Below, in pieces: positions 18,068-26,523 of a stretch of DNA of 64,000 nt. The notes under the pieces were generated by a model. The model searched no databases, was not told where the DNA came from, and saw only the letters and a list, made by a program, of their open reading frames with translations. Positions within the stretch are counted from its first letter, which is position 1. Each line of letters opens with the position of its first letter. Location of the stretch: positions 88,316-152,315 of the forward strand of contig CAZVTR010000001.1 of NCBI GenBank assembly GCA_964630305.1, given 5' to 3'. The translations under genes and the position numbers were made by a program. This DNA comes from JAKPPT01 sp964630305 (GTDB lineage: Bacteria; Spirochaetota; Spirochaetia; Treponematales; UBA12059).

Positions 18068-18265
18068 ATGATACAATTATCAAAGCTTAATGGCGACGTG
18101 TTTTGGATAAACCCGCATCTCATTGAATTTATAGAAGCTACGCCAGATACGGTTCTTGTTATGGTTTCCGGTAAGCATGTGTTAGTAAAGGAACCAGTTC
18201 AAGAAGTAATTGATCGTATTATTGCATATAGAAAAAAACTTGGCGCAAACGGGCAGGAGGAGTAA
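18068..18265 (+). CDS. flbD: FlbD family flagellar protein
   Basis: Small conserved protein (65 residues) found between flgE and motA in spirochaetes and some Firmicutes. The family core is visible: IQLSKLNGDVFWINPHLIEFIE and TVLVMVSGKHVLVKE. It has no membrane helix. Its molecular role is not settled. It is separated from flgE by an 84-base gap containing a strong hairpin, and from motA by only three bases, suggesting it belongs with the motor genes. Confidence 0.9.
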   Translation: MIQLSKLNGDVFWINPHLIEFIEATPDTVLVMVSGKHVLVKEPVQEVIDRIIAYRKKLGANGQEE

Positions 18266-18268
18266 ACA

Positions 18269-19051
18269 ATGGATATTGCGTCCATATTAGGTTTTATTGG
18301 CGGCTGGGCAATGATTATTCTATCAATGATTTCATCAGGCGGACAACCGGCTGGTTACATTGATATTCCTTCTGTTTTTATGACTATCGGTGGTTCTGCT
18401 TTTGCTTTGCTTTTTGGATCGAGCGTTAAAGATTTTTTTCAATTATTTAAGGTCATGGGTAAAATTTTAAGAGTACCTGATTTTGGTGAATTAAAAAAAA
18501 TTGAAATGCTTGTGTCCTATGCTGAACGAGCACGAAAAGAAGGACTCCTTTCCTTGGAAGAAGAAATTGAAACTATTGATGATGAGTTTATGAAAACTGG
18601 CTTGCGCATGGTCGTTGACTCAATTGACGCTACTATTGTGCGCAATGTCATGGAAAGTGAAATCAATCAGATGAATGAACGCCACGGGAAATGGTTTAAA
18701 ATGATAGATAACTGGGCTAAGCTTGCACCAGGTTTTGGAATGCTCGGTACAGTGCAAGGTCTTATAGCTATGATGAAAAAGCTTGAAGATAAGAGCAGTA
18801 TTGGACGTAATATGGCAGTTGCGCTAGTTACAACATACTACGGTGCTATTATGGCTAACTTTATTTTAACACCAATTATGGGTAAGCTCATTCAATATGA
18901 TGCTCAGGAAACAAAAGTCCGGGAAATGGTGCTCGAAGGAGTGCTTTCAATACAGCAGGGCGATAACCCGCATATTGTACAGCAAAAGTTAACTGTGTAT
19001 CTCACGCCAGAACAGCGCAAAAAATTCGAAGAAATGCATCCGTCGTCATAA
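18269..19051 (+). CDS. motA: Flagellar motor stator protein MotA
   Basis: Inner-membrane stator subunit that, with MotB, conducts ions to drive rotation. The 260-residue protein has four membrane segments (about 5-24, 32-50, 148-168 and 185-205), a large cytoplasmic loop with the charged region RARKEGLLSLEEEIE, and the proline-containing motif WAKLAPGFGMLGTVQGLI facing the channel. Length is typical. GGAGGAG before the ATG; motB follows after nine bases. Confidence 0.96.
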   Translation: MDIASILGFIGGWAMIILSMISSGGQPAGYIDIPSVFMTIGGSAFALLFGSSVKDFFQLFKVMGKILRVPDFGELKKIEMLVSYAERARKEGLLSLEEEIETIDDEFMKTGLRMVVDSIDATIVRNVMESEINQMNERHGKWFKMIDNWAKLAPGFGMLGTVQGLIAMMKKLEDKSSIGRNMAVALVTTYYGAIMANFILTPIMGKLIQYDAQETKVREMVLEGVLSIQQGDNPHIVQQKLTVYLTPEQRKKFEEMHPSS

Positions 19052-19060
19052 GGAATAGCC

Positions 19061-19792
19061 ATGGCCAGAAAGAAAAAAGAAGAAAATTTAGGAGGACTCG
19101 GTGAATGGATTGTTACCTATGGAGACATGGTAACACTGCTCCTCTGTTTCTTTGTGGCTATGTTTAATATGTCCGATATCGAAGTTGTTCAGCTCAATCA
19201 AATGATTTCAAGCTTTAACAATATCGGTACTGGTGCATCTACTGGCGGGCAAACACTCTCAGCGGGGCGCATGGCAGAATTAGGTAACTCAATCAATTCA
19301 CTGCCTTCAATGGAAAAAGGCAAAATGCTTGCAACAGCTAAGAAAAAAGCTGTTTCACTTTTACAGCCAGAGATTAAATCAAATATTATTCGAGTTACCA
19401 TTGATGAACGAGGACTTGTTATCACCTTAGCGGCTGATGCATTTTTTAGGAAGGGCAGCGCGGATATCAATATCGAAGACACACGCGATATGCTCTTGCG
19501 CATTGCGGAGCTTTTGCGTTCTCCAGATCTTATCAATCGAAAAATACGGATAGAGGGACACACTGACAGAACACCAACCGATCCCAATGGCCCTTGGCCT
19601 ACAAACTGGGAACTTTCAGTAGCGCGCGCGCTTAATGTACTGCACTATTTAGTAGATTTTGGAGTACCGGAAACCAAATTTCAGGTAGCAGGTTTTGGTG
19701 ATACCATGCCACTCGATCCCCGTGATGTTGAAGAAGCATATGCATATAATAGACGTGTTGATATAATAATTCTTGATGAAGGACATCTGTAA
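19061..19792 (+). CDS. motB: Flagellar motor stator protein MotB
   Basis: Stator subunit anchored to peptidoglycan. The 243-residue protein has one N-terminal membrane helix with the ion-binding Asp in TYGDMVTLLLCFFVAMF (about residues 19-35), a linker, and a C-terminal OmpA-like peptidoglycan-binding domain (IRIEGHTDRTPTD, NWELSVARALNVLHYL, VAGFGDTMPLDP, NRRVDIIIL). It lies nine bases after motA and 17 before fliL, the usual grouping. Confidence 0.95.
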   Translation: MARKKKEENLGGLGEWIVTYGDMVTLLLCFFVAMFNMSDIEVVQLNQMISSFNNIGTGASTGGQTLSAGRMAELGNSINSLPSMEKGKMLATAKKKAVSLLQPEIKSNIIRVTIDERGLVITLAADAFFRKGSADINIEDTRDMLLRIAELLRSPDLINRKIRIEGHTDRTPTDPNGPWPTNWELSVARALNVLHYLVDFGVPETKFQVAGFGDTMPLDPRDVEEAYAYNRRVDIIILDEGHL

Positions 19793-19809
19793 CAATAAGG
19801 AGTACGGCT

Positions 19810-20364
19810 ATGGCTGATGAATATGATAAAGGGTTTGATAACATCGATGAAGAAGCGCCTGAGCAGGGTAAACCGCAAAAAGCAGGTATAGCTGCTGGCG
19901 CAATACTTGGAATACTAAAATGGGTCGCAATAGGGCTCGGCTTTGTGTTTCTCGTTGTAATCATTGTTATAATTACCGTTGGAATACTGAATAAGCAGTC
20001 AAAACCGCTCACCGAACTTCCAAATTCAGAAATTTATATGAAAGCTGCTCCTATGTGGTCAACCTTTACTGCAATTGATCAGGTAACTGTTACTACAATG
20101 GACAAAGAACCCTGGGCAATAACCGTAAAAATAAATCTAGCGTATGATGAAGCCGACAAAACGATTCTTACTGAGCTTACCAACAGAAAGTATCAAATCC
20201 AGGATTTTCTTCGTAACTTTTTCAGTAAAAAACTTATCGAAGAACTTATGCCAGATAAAGAACCTGTGCTTAAAGAAGAGTTGCGAAATCAGCTCAATGC
20301 ACTGTTAACAAAACCAGCTATTAAAGATATTTATTTCCAGGACTTCAGGCGAACACAGATGTAA
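19810..20364 (+). CDS. fliL: Flagellar basal body-associated protein FliL
   Basis: Single-pass inner-membrane protein that stabilises stators around the basal body. The 184-residue protein has an acidic N-terminus, a membrane helix at about 38-60 (WVAIGLGFVFLVVIIVIIT) and a periplasmic FliL domain ending IKDIYFQDFRRTQM, close to the family's usual ending. It is followed by a terminator-like hairpin rather than directly by fliM. Confidence 0.93.
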   Translation: MADEYDKGFDNIDEEAPEQGKPQKAGIAAGAILGILKWVAIGLGFVFLVVIIVIITVGILNKQSKPLTELPNSEIYMKAAPMWSTFTAIDQVTVTTMDKEPWAITVKINLAYDEADKTILTELTNRKYQIQDFLRNFFSKKLIEELMPDKEPVLKEELRNQLNALLTKPAIKDIYFQDFRRTQM

Positions 20365-20370
20365 AGATCG

Positions 20371-20400
20371 TACAATGGAAAGTTTTCCATTGTAGTTTTT
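20371..20400 (+). terminator. Terminator-like hairpin after fliL
   Basis: TACAATGGAA (20371-20380) pairs perfectly with TTCCATTGTA (20385-20394) across a four-base loop, followed by GTTTTT. This is a good rho-independent terminator shape seven bases after the fliL stop, and suggests at least partial termination before fliM. Confidence 0.65.
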
Positions 20401-20434
20401 AATAAAATATATTACAGTAATAGGTGAAAATACA

Positions 20435-20459
20435 GAGCATGCAGGTGTTTTGCATGCTC
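20435..20459 (+). repeat. Second hairpin in fliL-fliM gap
   Basis: GAGCATGCA at 20435-20443 pairs with TGCATGCTC at 20451-20459 over a seven-base loop. Only three T residues follow, so it is a weak terminator at best. Together with the hairpin at 20371 it makes the 159-base fliL-fliM spacer unusually structured. No convincing sigma70 promoter for fliM was found there. Confidence 0.5.
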
Positions 20460-20523
20460 TTTGCAAAATTGAAAAAATGGTTGTGAAAAACACAGCGTAT
20501 ATAACCATGGATGGAGTGCGGAA

Positions 20524-21558
20524 ATGACAGAAGTTCTGTCGCAGGATGAAATAGATCAGCTGCTCAATGCAATTACTTCCGGTGATGCAAACCTCGAGAC
20601 CGTACCAACCCGTACCGATAACCGAAAGATAAAAATTTATGACTTCAGGCGTCCTGATAAGTTTTCAAAAGAAACTTTGAGAACAATTCAGATGATGCAC
20701 GAAACGTTTGCCCGTCTTACAACAACAAACCTTTCTGCGGCTTTGCGTATTCTTGCAAACGTACATGTAGTCTCTACCGACCAATTGACTTATGAAGAGT
20801 TTATCCGTTCAACGCCTCCTACAACAACATTAGCGATTGTCAGCATGGATCCGCTAAAAGGACAGATAATTCTGGAACTGGATCCTGCAGTTACTTTTAC
20901 TATAATAGACAGATTATTTGGCGGTTCTGGTGAAGGTTTTAAGCTTAATCGTGAACTAACCGATATAGAACGTCAGGTCATAGAAGGTGTCATTGTAAAA
21001 ATACTCGGTAATCTGCGTGAAGCATGGGCTCAAGTAATCGATCTCCGCCCGAGGCTTTCCCAGATAGAAAGCAATCCTCAGTTTGCTCTGATTGTTCCGC
21101 CGAATGAAACAGCAGTGCTCGTTACGCTTGAAACAAAAATTGGTGAAGTCGAAGGCATGATTAGTCTTTGTATACCCTATATGACCATACAGCCAATCGT
21201 ATCTAAGTTTTCGACTCAGTACTGGTATTCATCAGTTCGGCATGGAACTACAACAGAAAACCTCAACGTGTTAAAAGAAAAACTTTCCACAATTGATGTA
21301 CCGGTTATCAGTGAGGTTGGCAGTATACCAATAACCGTTCGAGAGGTCATGGGATTAAAAGTTGGTGACATTATAAAACTCTCAAACAGCAAGGTGACTG
21401 ATCCGATAGTAATAAAAGTGGGTAACAAGAAAAAGTTTCTTGGAAGACCTGGATTGGTTGGTAAAAAGCTTGCTTTGCAAATAGTAAAGAGACTCGATGA
21501 GTCAGAACAAGAAACATTTGAGGAATTGGTACCTGAAGGGGAGGATACGAACTTATGA
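20524..21558 (+). CDS. fliM: Flagellar motor switch protein FliM
   Basis: C-ring switch protein. The 344-residue protein begins with the CheY-P-binding peptide LSQDEIDQLLNAI, continues with the CheC-like middle domain (DFRRPDKFSKETLRTIQMMHE, LIDRLFGG-type IIDRLFGGSGEGF, CIPYMTIQPIV) and ends with a SpoA domain (IPITVREVMGLKVGDIIKL). Length and motifs are standard. It overlaps fliN by four bases. Confidence 0.96.
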   Translation: MTEVLSQDEIDQLLNAITSGDANLETVPTRTDNRKIKIYDFRRPDKFSKETLRTIQMMHETFARLTTTNLSAALRILANVHVVSTDQLTYEEFIRSTPPTTTLAIVSMDPLKGQIILELDPAVTFTIIDRLFGGSGEGFKLNRELTDIERQVIEGVIVKILGNLREAWAQVIDLRPRLSQIESNPQFALIVPPNETAVLVTLETKIGEVEGMISLCIPYMTIQPIVSKFSTQYWYSSVRHGTTTENLNVLKEKLSTIDVPVISEVGSIPITVREVMGLKVGDIIKLSNSKVTDPIVIKVGNKKKFLGRPGLVGKKLALQIVKRLDESEQETFEELVPEGEDTNL

Positions 21559-22703
21559 GTGATGGATCATTATCCCAGTCAGAAATAGAGTCATTGTTAG
21601 CAGGATTAGATCCTGGAATCAGCAGTTCGAGTGCCGCACAATCTTCAGATACTGGAGGAGCATTAGCCAGGGATTTTACCGGTATACTCGAATCGGTTTT
21701 ATCTGCTCAGAGTCAGAATCTTTCCATGATTACCGGCACAGATGTTTCAGTTTCTGGATTAACCGGTATGCTTGTGTCGCGGGACAGTGCTTTAAGCCAA
21801 CTGCCTGATGAAGTGCTCTATATCAAACAAAATTTTACAGGAGGACTTCCCGGCGGACACGGTTTTCTCTTTTCTAAAGATACTGCAATACGAATTGCCT
21901 CGCTCGCTAATAAAGACGAATCGCTTTCTGAAATCGATGATATGGTAATATCGATTGTAGCAGAAAGTGTTTCAAATATAACCGGTACTTTTATTTCGCT
22001 TTTTTCTGAAAAACTAAGCAAACAAGGTATTCAGTCCGAACCAGCAGAGGGAAGTTTTATTCCTAAAGCATCGGTTAAATTTCCGCAAGGAAATTTCATT
22101 CTTGTAACCTGGAATGCTTCGATAAATGGTGAAGATCATGTATTCTGGGAAGTGTATCCCGAACAGCTTGCAAGAGATGTTGCTAAGGCTTCAGGATTTA
22201 CCAGTGCTCAGGATCAGCCTGCAATGCAGACTATGCAGCAGTCAACAATGGGACAAATGCAGCAGCCGATGATGGGACAGGGCATGATGGGACAACAAAT
22301 GATGGGACAAATGCAGCAGCCAATGATGCAGCAAGGTTTTCAGCCGATGTATCAGCAGCCTATGATGGGTACACAAGGTGTGCCTCCTAATGTTCAGCCT
22401 GTGCAATTTGGGCAGCTAGGCAATGTTACTCCGCCGCAGGAATATGGCAATATAGGGCTCATTATGGATGTCCATATGGAGCTTACTGTAGAACTAGGCC
22501 GAGCAAAAATGCTCGTCAAAGAAATCCTAGGTCTCGGTGAAGGTAATATAATTGAGCTTGATAAGCTTGCCGGTGAACCTGTTGATATTCTTGTTAACCA
22601 TAAACCTATTGCTAAAGGCGAAGTAGTAGTCATTGAAGAAAGTTTTGGTGTTCGTGTGACAGAAATATTGCCTGCAATGGAACGCATGATGGAAATTAAC
22701 TAA
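21555..22703 (+). CDS. fliN: Flagellar motor switch protein FliN (FliY-like, long form)
   Basis: C-ring protein of 382 residues, far longer than enteric FliN (about 137). It starts with LSQSEIESLLAGL, a FliM-like N-terminal peptide that may bind CheY-P. A CheC-like domain follows at about 40-215. A Met/Gln/Gly-rich linker spans about 225-277, and the SpoA domain closes the protein (MELTVELGRAKMLVKEILGLGEGNIIELDKLAGEPV). This is FliY architecture. The CheC phosphatase signature (ExxN) is not clearly intact: the region reads AESVSN. It ends the fliM-fliN unit, followed by a terminator. Confidence 0.93.
   Translation: MSDGSLSQSEIESLLAGLDPGISSSSAAQSSDTGGALARDFTGILESVLSAQSQNLSMITGTDVSVSGLTGMLVSRDSALSQLPDEVLYIKQNFTGGLPGGHGFLFSKDTAIRIASLANKDESLSEIDDMVISIVAESVSNITGTFISLFSEKLSKQGIQSEPAEGSFIPKASVKFPQGNFILVTWNASINGEDHVFWEVYPEQLARDVAKASGFTSAQDQPAMQTMQQSTMGQMQQPMMGQGMMGQQMMGQMQQPMMQQGFQPMYQQPMMGTQGVPPNVQPVQFGQLGNVTPPQEYGNIGLIMDVHMELTVELGRAKMLVKEILGLGEGNIIELDKLAGEPVDILVNHKPIAKGEVVVIEESFGVRVTEILPAMERMMEIN
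22224..22375 (+). repeat. Met/Gln/Gly-rich coding repeat in fliN
   Basis: Irregular in-frame tandem repetition of units such as ATGATGGGACAA and ATGCAGCAGCC encodes MMGQ and MQQP blocks in the linker between the two FliN domains. Such a tract is likely to be flexible and may vary in length between strains. Confidence 0.8.
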
Positions 22704-22731
22704 ATAGCTGTCAGATGTAGCAAGTAGCATG

Positions 22732-22767
22732 AGCTGCCTGGAAAATATTTCTGGGCAGCTTTTTTTA
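22732..22767 (+). terminator. Rho-independent terminator after fliN
   Basis: AGCTGCC (22732-22738) pairs with GGCAGCT (22754-22760), with GAAA/TTTC pairing in the interior, followed directly by seven T. It lies 28 bases after the fliN stop and is the clearest terminator within the flagellar cluster. Confidence 0.8.
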
Positions 22768-22830
22768 TTTTAAGCTTTTTATATTTCGTTTTTTTGTGAT
22801 AAAACAATTTTGTTAAAATAAATTTTTTTA

Positions 22831-22859
22831 TTGCACTAATTTCTTGAATAGTGTATAAT
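22831..22859 (+). promoter_or_regulatory. Sigma70 promoter before fliO
   Basis: TTGCAC at 22831-22836 and TATAAT at 22854-22859 are separated by exactly 17 bases in an AT-rich stretch, close to consensus. The expected start near 22866 lies just ahead of the fliO ribosome site. With the terminator at 22732 this begins a separate export-apparatus transcript. Confidence 0.75.
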
Positions 22860-22880
22860 TAAATCAAACTGGGGGATCAT

Positions 22881-23435
22881 TTGAAAAATAAATTTCTCGT
22901 AGCAATTATCATTGTGGTAACGTGTATTTCAATGGTGTATGCACAAACCACTGTTGATGAGACAAAATTGGTGCTTCAAGAGCCTGCTCAAAACGCTCCT
23001 GCCGCAACACAGAATACAGGTATTGTATGGTATATGATACGTATGTTTCTCGTGCTCGGGCTTGTCCTGCTTGCTTTATATGGCTTGTACATTTTTCTTA
23101 AACGAAAAGCTAAGCGTCCCATACAAGAAGATCCATTCATAAAACACCTTGGAGTTACTCAGATAGCACCAGGAAAGTCAGTGCATGTTCTTTCACTCGG
23201 TTCAAAAGCATGGCTGTTAGGAGTGAGTGACACAGCTATCACAATGCTTGCAGAGCTAGATGATAAAGAACTCATTGATGCCATGGTTGTTAAAGCGCAA
23301 GAAGCTCCTCCAGAAGTGCCACCAACAGATTTTAGGAACATTTTTTTAAAGATGTTTCCGGGGGTTCAGAAAAAACCAGAAAGTCCGAAGTTGGATGTTT
23401 TTTCGGAACAGCGCAATAGAATTAAAAAATTGTAG
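22881..23435 (+). CDS. fliO: Flagellar biosynthesis protein FliO/FliZ
   Basis: Membrane protein that helps assemble the FliP export-gate ring. The 184-residue protein starts at TTG (GGGGG at 22871-22875 is the ribosome site), with a cleavable signal peptide ending near VYA-QTT, a membrane helix at about 49-71 (MIRMFLVLGLVLLALYGLYIFL), and a cytoplasmic FliO domain (IKHLGVTQIAPGKSVHVLSLGSKAWLLGVSD-type sequence). Poorly conserved overall; position before fliP is decisive. Confidence 0.88.
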   Translation: MKNKFLVAIIIVVTCISMVYAQTTVDETKLVLQEPAQNAPAATQNTGIVWYMIRMFLVLGLVLLALYGLYIFLKRKAKRPIQEDPFIKHLGVTQIAPGKSVHVLSLGSKAWLLGVSDTAITMLAELDDKELIDAMVVKAQEAPPEVPPTDFRNIFLKMFPGVQKKPESPKLDVFSEQRNRIKKL

Positions 23436-23459
23436 CACGGAAGTAGTTGGGGAGGGGAA

Positions 23460-24305
23460 ATGAAAAAAATTGTATGCATCTTGATTATAAGTTTATCGCT
23501 CATGCCTCTGCTTGCACAGGAATTCCCTGCAAAACCAGCAGATACTGCAACGAATGTACCTATTCCCAATGCAAATACTGCAAATAACCGTGCCACAACA
23601 GGATTCCCTGATCCGGTTCCTGCAATTCCATTTGTAGATGTACGAGTTCGTTCTCCGCAAACAGGCAGAGAAGTAGCGTTTAGCCTTCAGCTGTTGCTGC
23701 TGTTAACAGTTATATCGCTTGCTCCAGGACTCCTCATATTGATGACAAGTTTTCTGCGTATTTCAATAGTACTTGATTTTGTTAAGCGGGCGCTGTCATT
23801 ACAGCAAGTGCCGCCTAATCAAGTACTATTAGGAATTGCGTTGTTTATGACTATTTTTATTATGTGGCCGACATTTACTGATATATATAATAATTCTATA
23901 AAGCCGCTTTCTGAGGGTAAAGCCAGTATAGAAGAAGCATATCGGCAGGCAGAAAAACCAATCAGAGTTTTCATGTATTCGCAAATGCAGAAAAATCCAG
24001 AAAATATCAGGCTCTTCATGAGCATGAGTAATCTGCCAAAACCTCGTACGCTGGCTGATGTTCCAACGCATGTACTTATCCCTGCATTCATTCTCAATGA
24101 GATGACAATAGCATTTAAGATAGGAATTTTAATTTACATTCCGTTTATAATTATCGATATGGTAGTTGCCGCGGTGTTAATGTCGATGGGTATGATGATG
24201 CTTCCTCCTGTAATGATATCGACACCGTTTAAGCTTATTTTATTTGTTTTGGTTGATGGATGGTCGCTCATGACAACAGAGCTGGTGCAATCGTTTGTTA
24301 AATAG
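23460..24305 (+). CDS. fliP: Flagellar export gate protein FliP
   Basis: Core of the type III export gate. The 281-residue protein has a signal peptide (ending near LLAQ), then family blocks: SLAPGLLILMTSFLRISIVL, PPNQVLLGIALFMTIFIMWP, ADVPTHVLIPAFILNEM and MSMGMMMLPPVMISTPFKL. Four membrane helices follow the signal sequence. GGGAGGGG precedes the ATG. Length is slightly above the enteric form because of the N-terminal periplasmic stretch. Confidence 0.96.
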   Translation: MKKIVCILIISLSLMPLLAQEFPAKPADTATNVPIPNANTANNRATTGFPDPVPAIPFVDVRVRSPQTGREVAFSLQLLLLLTVISLAPGLLILMTSFLRISIVLDFVKRALSLQQVPPNQVLLGIALFMTIFIMWPTFTDIYNNSIKPLSEGKASIEEAYRQAEKPIRVFMYSQMQKNPENIRLFMSMSNLPKPRTLADVPTHVLIPAFILNEMTIAFKIGILIYIPFIIIDMVVAAVLMSMGMMMLPPVMISTPFKLILFVLVDGWSLMTTELVQSFVK

Positions 24306-24319
24306 AGAGGAGTAGAGCT

Positions 24320-24583
24320 GTGACAATTGGTTCAATATCGGCTTTATTTGTAAATGCTATTTGGCAAATTATTATGCTTTCTGCGCCAATTCTGCTTACA
24401 GCATTGCTGGTTGGATTGCTTATCAGCATCTTGCAGGCAACTACGAGTATCCAGGAACAGACACTGACATTTGTGCCAAAATTTGCAGGAATTCTTTTGG
24501 TTTTAATGCTCTTAATTGGATGGATGTTTTCATCCCTCGGGCAATATACACAAAAACTTTTTGCGCTCATTTCGGAGATGTAA
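24320..24583 (+). CDS. fliQ: Flagellar export gate protein FliQ
   Basis: Small two-helix component of the export gate, 87 residues, starting at GTG with GAGAGGAG upstream. The helices are at about 14-38 and 52-75; LLTALLVGLLISILQATTSIQEQTL is the conserved family centre. It stops three bases before fliR. Confidence 0.95.
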   Translation: MTIGSISALFVNAIWQIIMLSAPILLTALLVGLLISILQATTSIQEQTLTFVPKFAGILLVLMLLIGWMFSSLGQYTQKLFALISEM

Positions 24584-24586
24584 TGG

Positions 24587-25369
24587 ATGTTTAACCAGAT
24601 ACTGGCACGGGCAGATTTGTTTTTGCTTCTCACAGTAAGAATTCTAGCAATGCTGGAAACTGCTCCGCTCATATCTGGTGATTCTGTGCCTCAATTTGCA
24701 AAAATTGGCCTTGCTTTTGGAACATCAATGGCTGTACTGCCATATGCACAATCGCTTGGTTATGCTATGCCTGCAAGTGCTGTACTATATCTTGCCTACA
24801 TTGTAGGTGAAGCAGCTATTGGAATTATATCTGGATTTTTTCTTACTGTTTTATATTCATCATTTATAACCGCAGGACAATTTTTTTCAATACAGATGGG
24901 ATTTGGTATATCTGAAACGTATGACCCGTTAGCACAAATGGAAATTCCAATTGTAGGCCAGCTCCTTAACCTCATTGGCATGTTTGTGTTTATTCAGGTT
25001 CAAGGTTTTCAATACCTGTTTCTGTATGGCGTTAAAGGGAGTCTTAAGGCGCTCACCGTTAGTTCAATGCTGGAAAGACATGCAAATTTCTCAGATTATT
25101 TTATAAAAGCGCTCGCATCGCTTTTCGCAAATGCTTTTGTGATAGCTGTTCCAATTATTGGTTCATTGTTTATGGTTTCACTAGCAATGGGTCTCATGAC
25201 TAGAGCTGCACCGCAGATGAATTTGCTCATAGAGGGTTTCCCAATTTCAATATTTGTTTCATTCCTTATAATGGCATTGACAATGCCCTATCTCATTGAA
25301 GTATTTTCAAAATTAATTGATGCAGGTTTCTACCAGCTTGGTATTTTGCTAGAGGGGAAAACAGCATGA
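24587..25369 (+). CDS. fliR: Flagellar export gate protein FliR
   Basis: Export gate component that completes the FliP5-FliQ4-FliR1 complex. The 260-residue membrane protein has six or seven hydrophobic helices; GFFLTVLYSSFITAGQFFSIQMGFG and the C-terminal TRAAPQMNLLIEGFPISIFVSFL are diagnostic of FliR/FHIPEP-associated gates. The ATG at 24587 is used; it overlaps flhB by four bases at its end. Confidence 0.95.
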   Translation: MFNQILARADLFLLLTVRILAMLETAPLISGDSVPQFAKIGLAFGTSMAVLPYAQSLGYAMPASAVLYLAYIVGEAAIGIISGFFLTVLYSSFITAGQFFSIQMGFGISETYDPLAQMEIPIVGQLLNLIGMFVFIQVQGFQYLFLYGVKGSLKALTVSSMLERHANFSDYFIKALASLFANAFVIAVPIIGSLFMVSLAMGLMTRAAPQMNLLIEGFPISIFVSFLIMALTMPYLIEVFSKLIDAGFYQLGILLEGKTA

Positions 25370-26520
25370 GCGTTTATGAAAATTCACAGGATTTATTTTC
25401 TCATGTGCATCTCCAATGGTTCGCCCCTGAAGATGAAGGAAGAACCGAAGAGCCAACTGAGTATAAATTGCGGAAAGCACGTGAAGAAGGGCAGGTAGCA
25501 AAAAGCCAGGACTTGACTGGAGCAATTGTTTTATTGCTCACGAGTATAACATTAGCGCTGTTTGCTCCGTCGATGCTGGCAACAATTAGATCAATGTTTA
25601 GGTGGTTCATCTCAGAATCCATAACATTGGATATTACCGCTTCTGGTAACTATGTGTTTATGGTATTTCTGGATTATTTTGTACGACTCGTTTTTCCTAT
25701 TGCACTTGTCAGTGTTGTTGCAGCGCTGGGCGCAAATTTATTGCAGGTAGGTTTCTTATTTACAACAAAACCAATCCGGCCGGATCTTAAACGCATTGTT
25801 CCTAATTTTGTAAAATATTTTCAGCGTACGCTGTTTTCAACAGACGGTTTATACAATATAGCAAAGTCAATAGGTAAAGTGGTTATTTTAATTGTGCTAG
25901 TATATCTTAATGTACAGGCAGATATTCCAAGGCTATTAAAATTGCAGACAGCGAGTATATGGGTTTCTTTCCAATTTATAGCAGGTCTTGCATTACGTAT
26001 TCTTCTAGAGGCAAGTGTTATTCTGCTTGTGTTAGCATTGCTCGATTATCTTGTTCAGCGCAGACAGTTTAGAAAGCAAATGCGAATGACCAAACAGGAA
26101 ATAAAAGAAGAATATAAAATGATGGAAGGGGATCCGCTTATTCGCTCCAAATTGCGTGAGCGTATGAGGGAGCTTTTAACCCGCAATATGATTGCCAACG
26201 TGCCAAAAGCCGATGTGGTAATAACAAACCCGACTCACTATGCAGTTGCAATTGAGTGGGATAGGACTAAAATGATAGCTCCCATGGTGGTTGCAAAAGG
26301 TGTTGACAGAATTGCGTTAGAAATTAGACGGATTGCAGAAGAGAATAAAGTACCGATAGTGGAAAACAGACCGCTTGCACGAGCACTTTATGCAGAAACT
26401 GAAGTTGGTGATATAATACCAGAACAGCATTGGAATGCAATTGCAACAGTGCTTGCATATATAGTAAAAACCAGCGAACGTGCACGGGAGCGTTTCCTTG
26501 GAACTGGAACGGAGCAATAA
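25366..26520 (+). CDS. flhB: Flagellar export switch protein FlhB
   Basis: Export gate switch that changes substrate class from hook to filament. The 384-residue protein has a cytoplasmic N-terminal stretch of about 60 residues with GRTEEPTEYKLRKAREEGQVAKSQ, four membrane helices, and a cytoplasmic domain with the self-cleavage site NPTH in VVITNPTHYAVAIEW (about residue 287). The N-terminal extension of about 20 residues before the conserved block is longer than in E. coli. Confidence 0.97.
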   Translation: MSVYENSQDLFSHVHLQWFAPEDEGRTEEPTEYKLRKAREEGQVAKSQDLTGAIVLLLTSITLALFAPSMLATIRSMFRWFISESITLDITASGNYVFMVFLDYFVRLVFPIALVSVVAALGANLLQVGFLFTTKPIRPDLKRIVPNFVKYFQRTLFSTDGLYNIAKSIGKVVILIVLVYLNVQADIPRLLKLQTASIWVSFQFIAGLALRILLEASVILLVLALLDYLVQRRQFRKQMRMTKQEIKEEYKMMEGDPLIRSKLRERMRELLTRNMIANVPKADVVITNPTHYAVAIEWDRTKMIAPMVVAKGVDRIALEIRRIAEENKVPIVENRPLARALYAETEVGDIIPEQHWNAIATVLAYIVKTSERARERFLGTGTEQ

Positions 26521-26523
26521 TGT

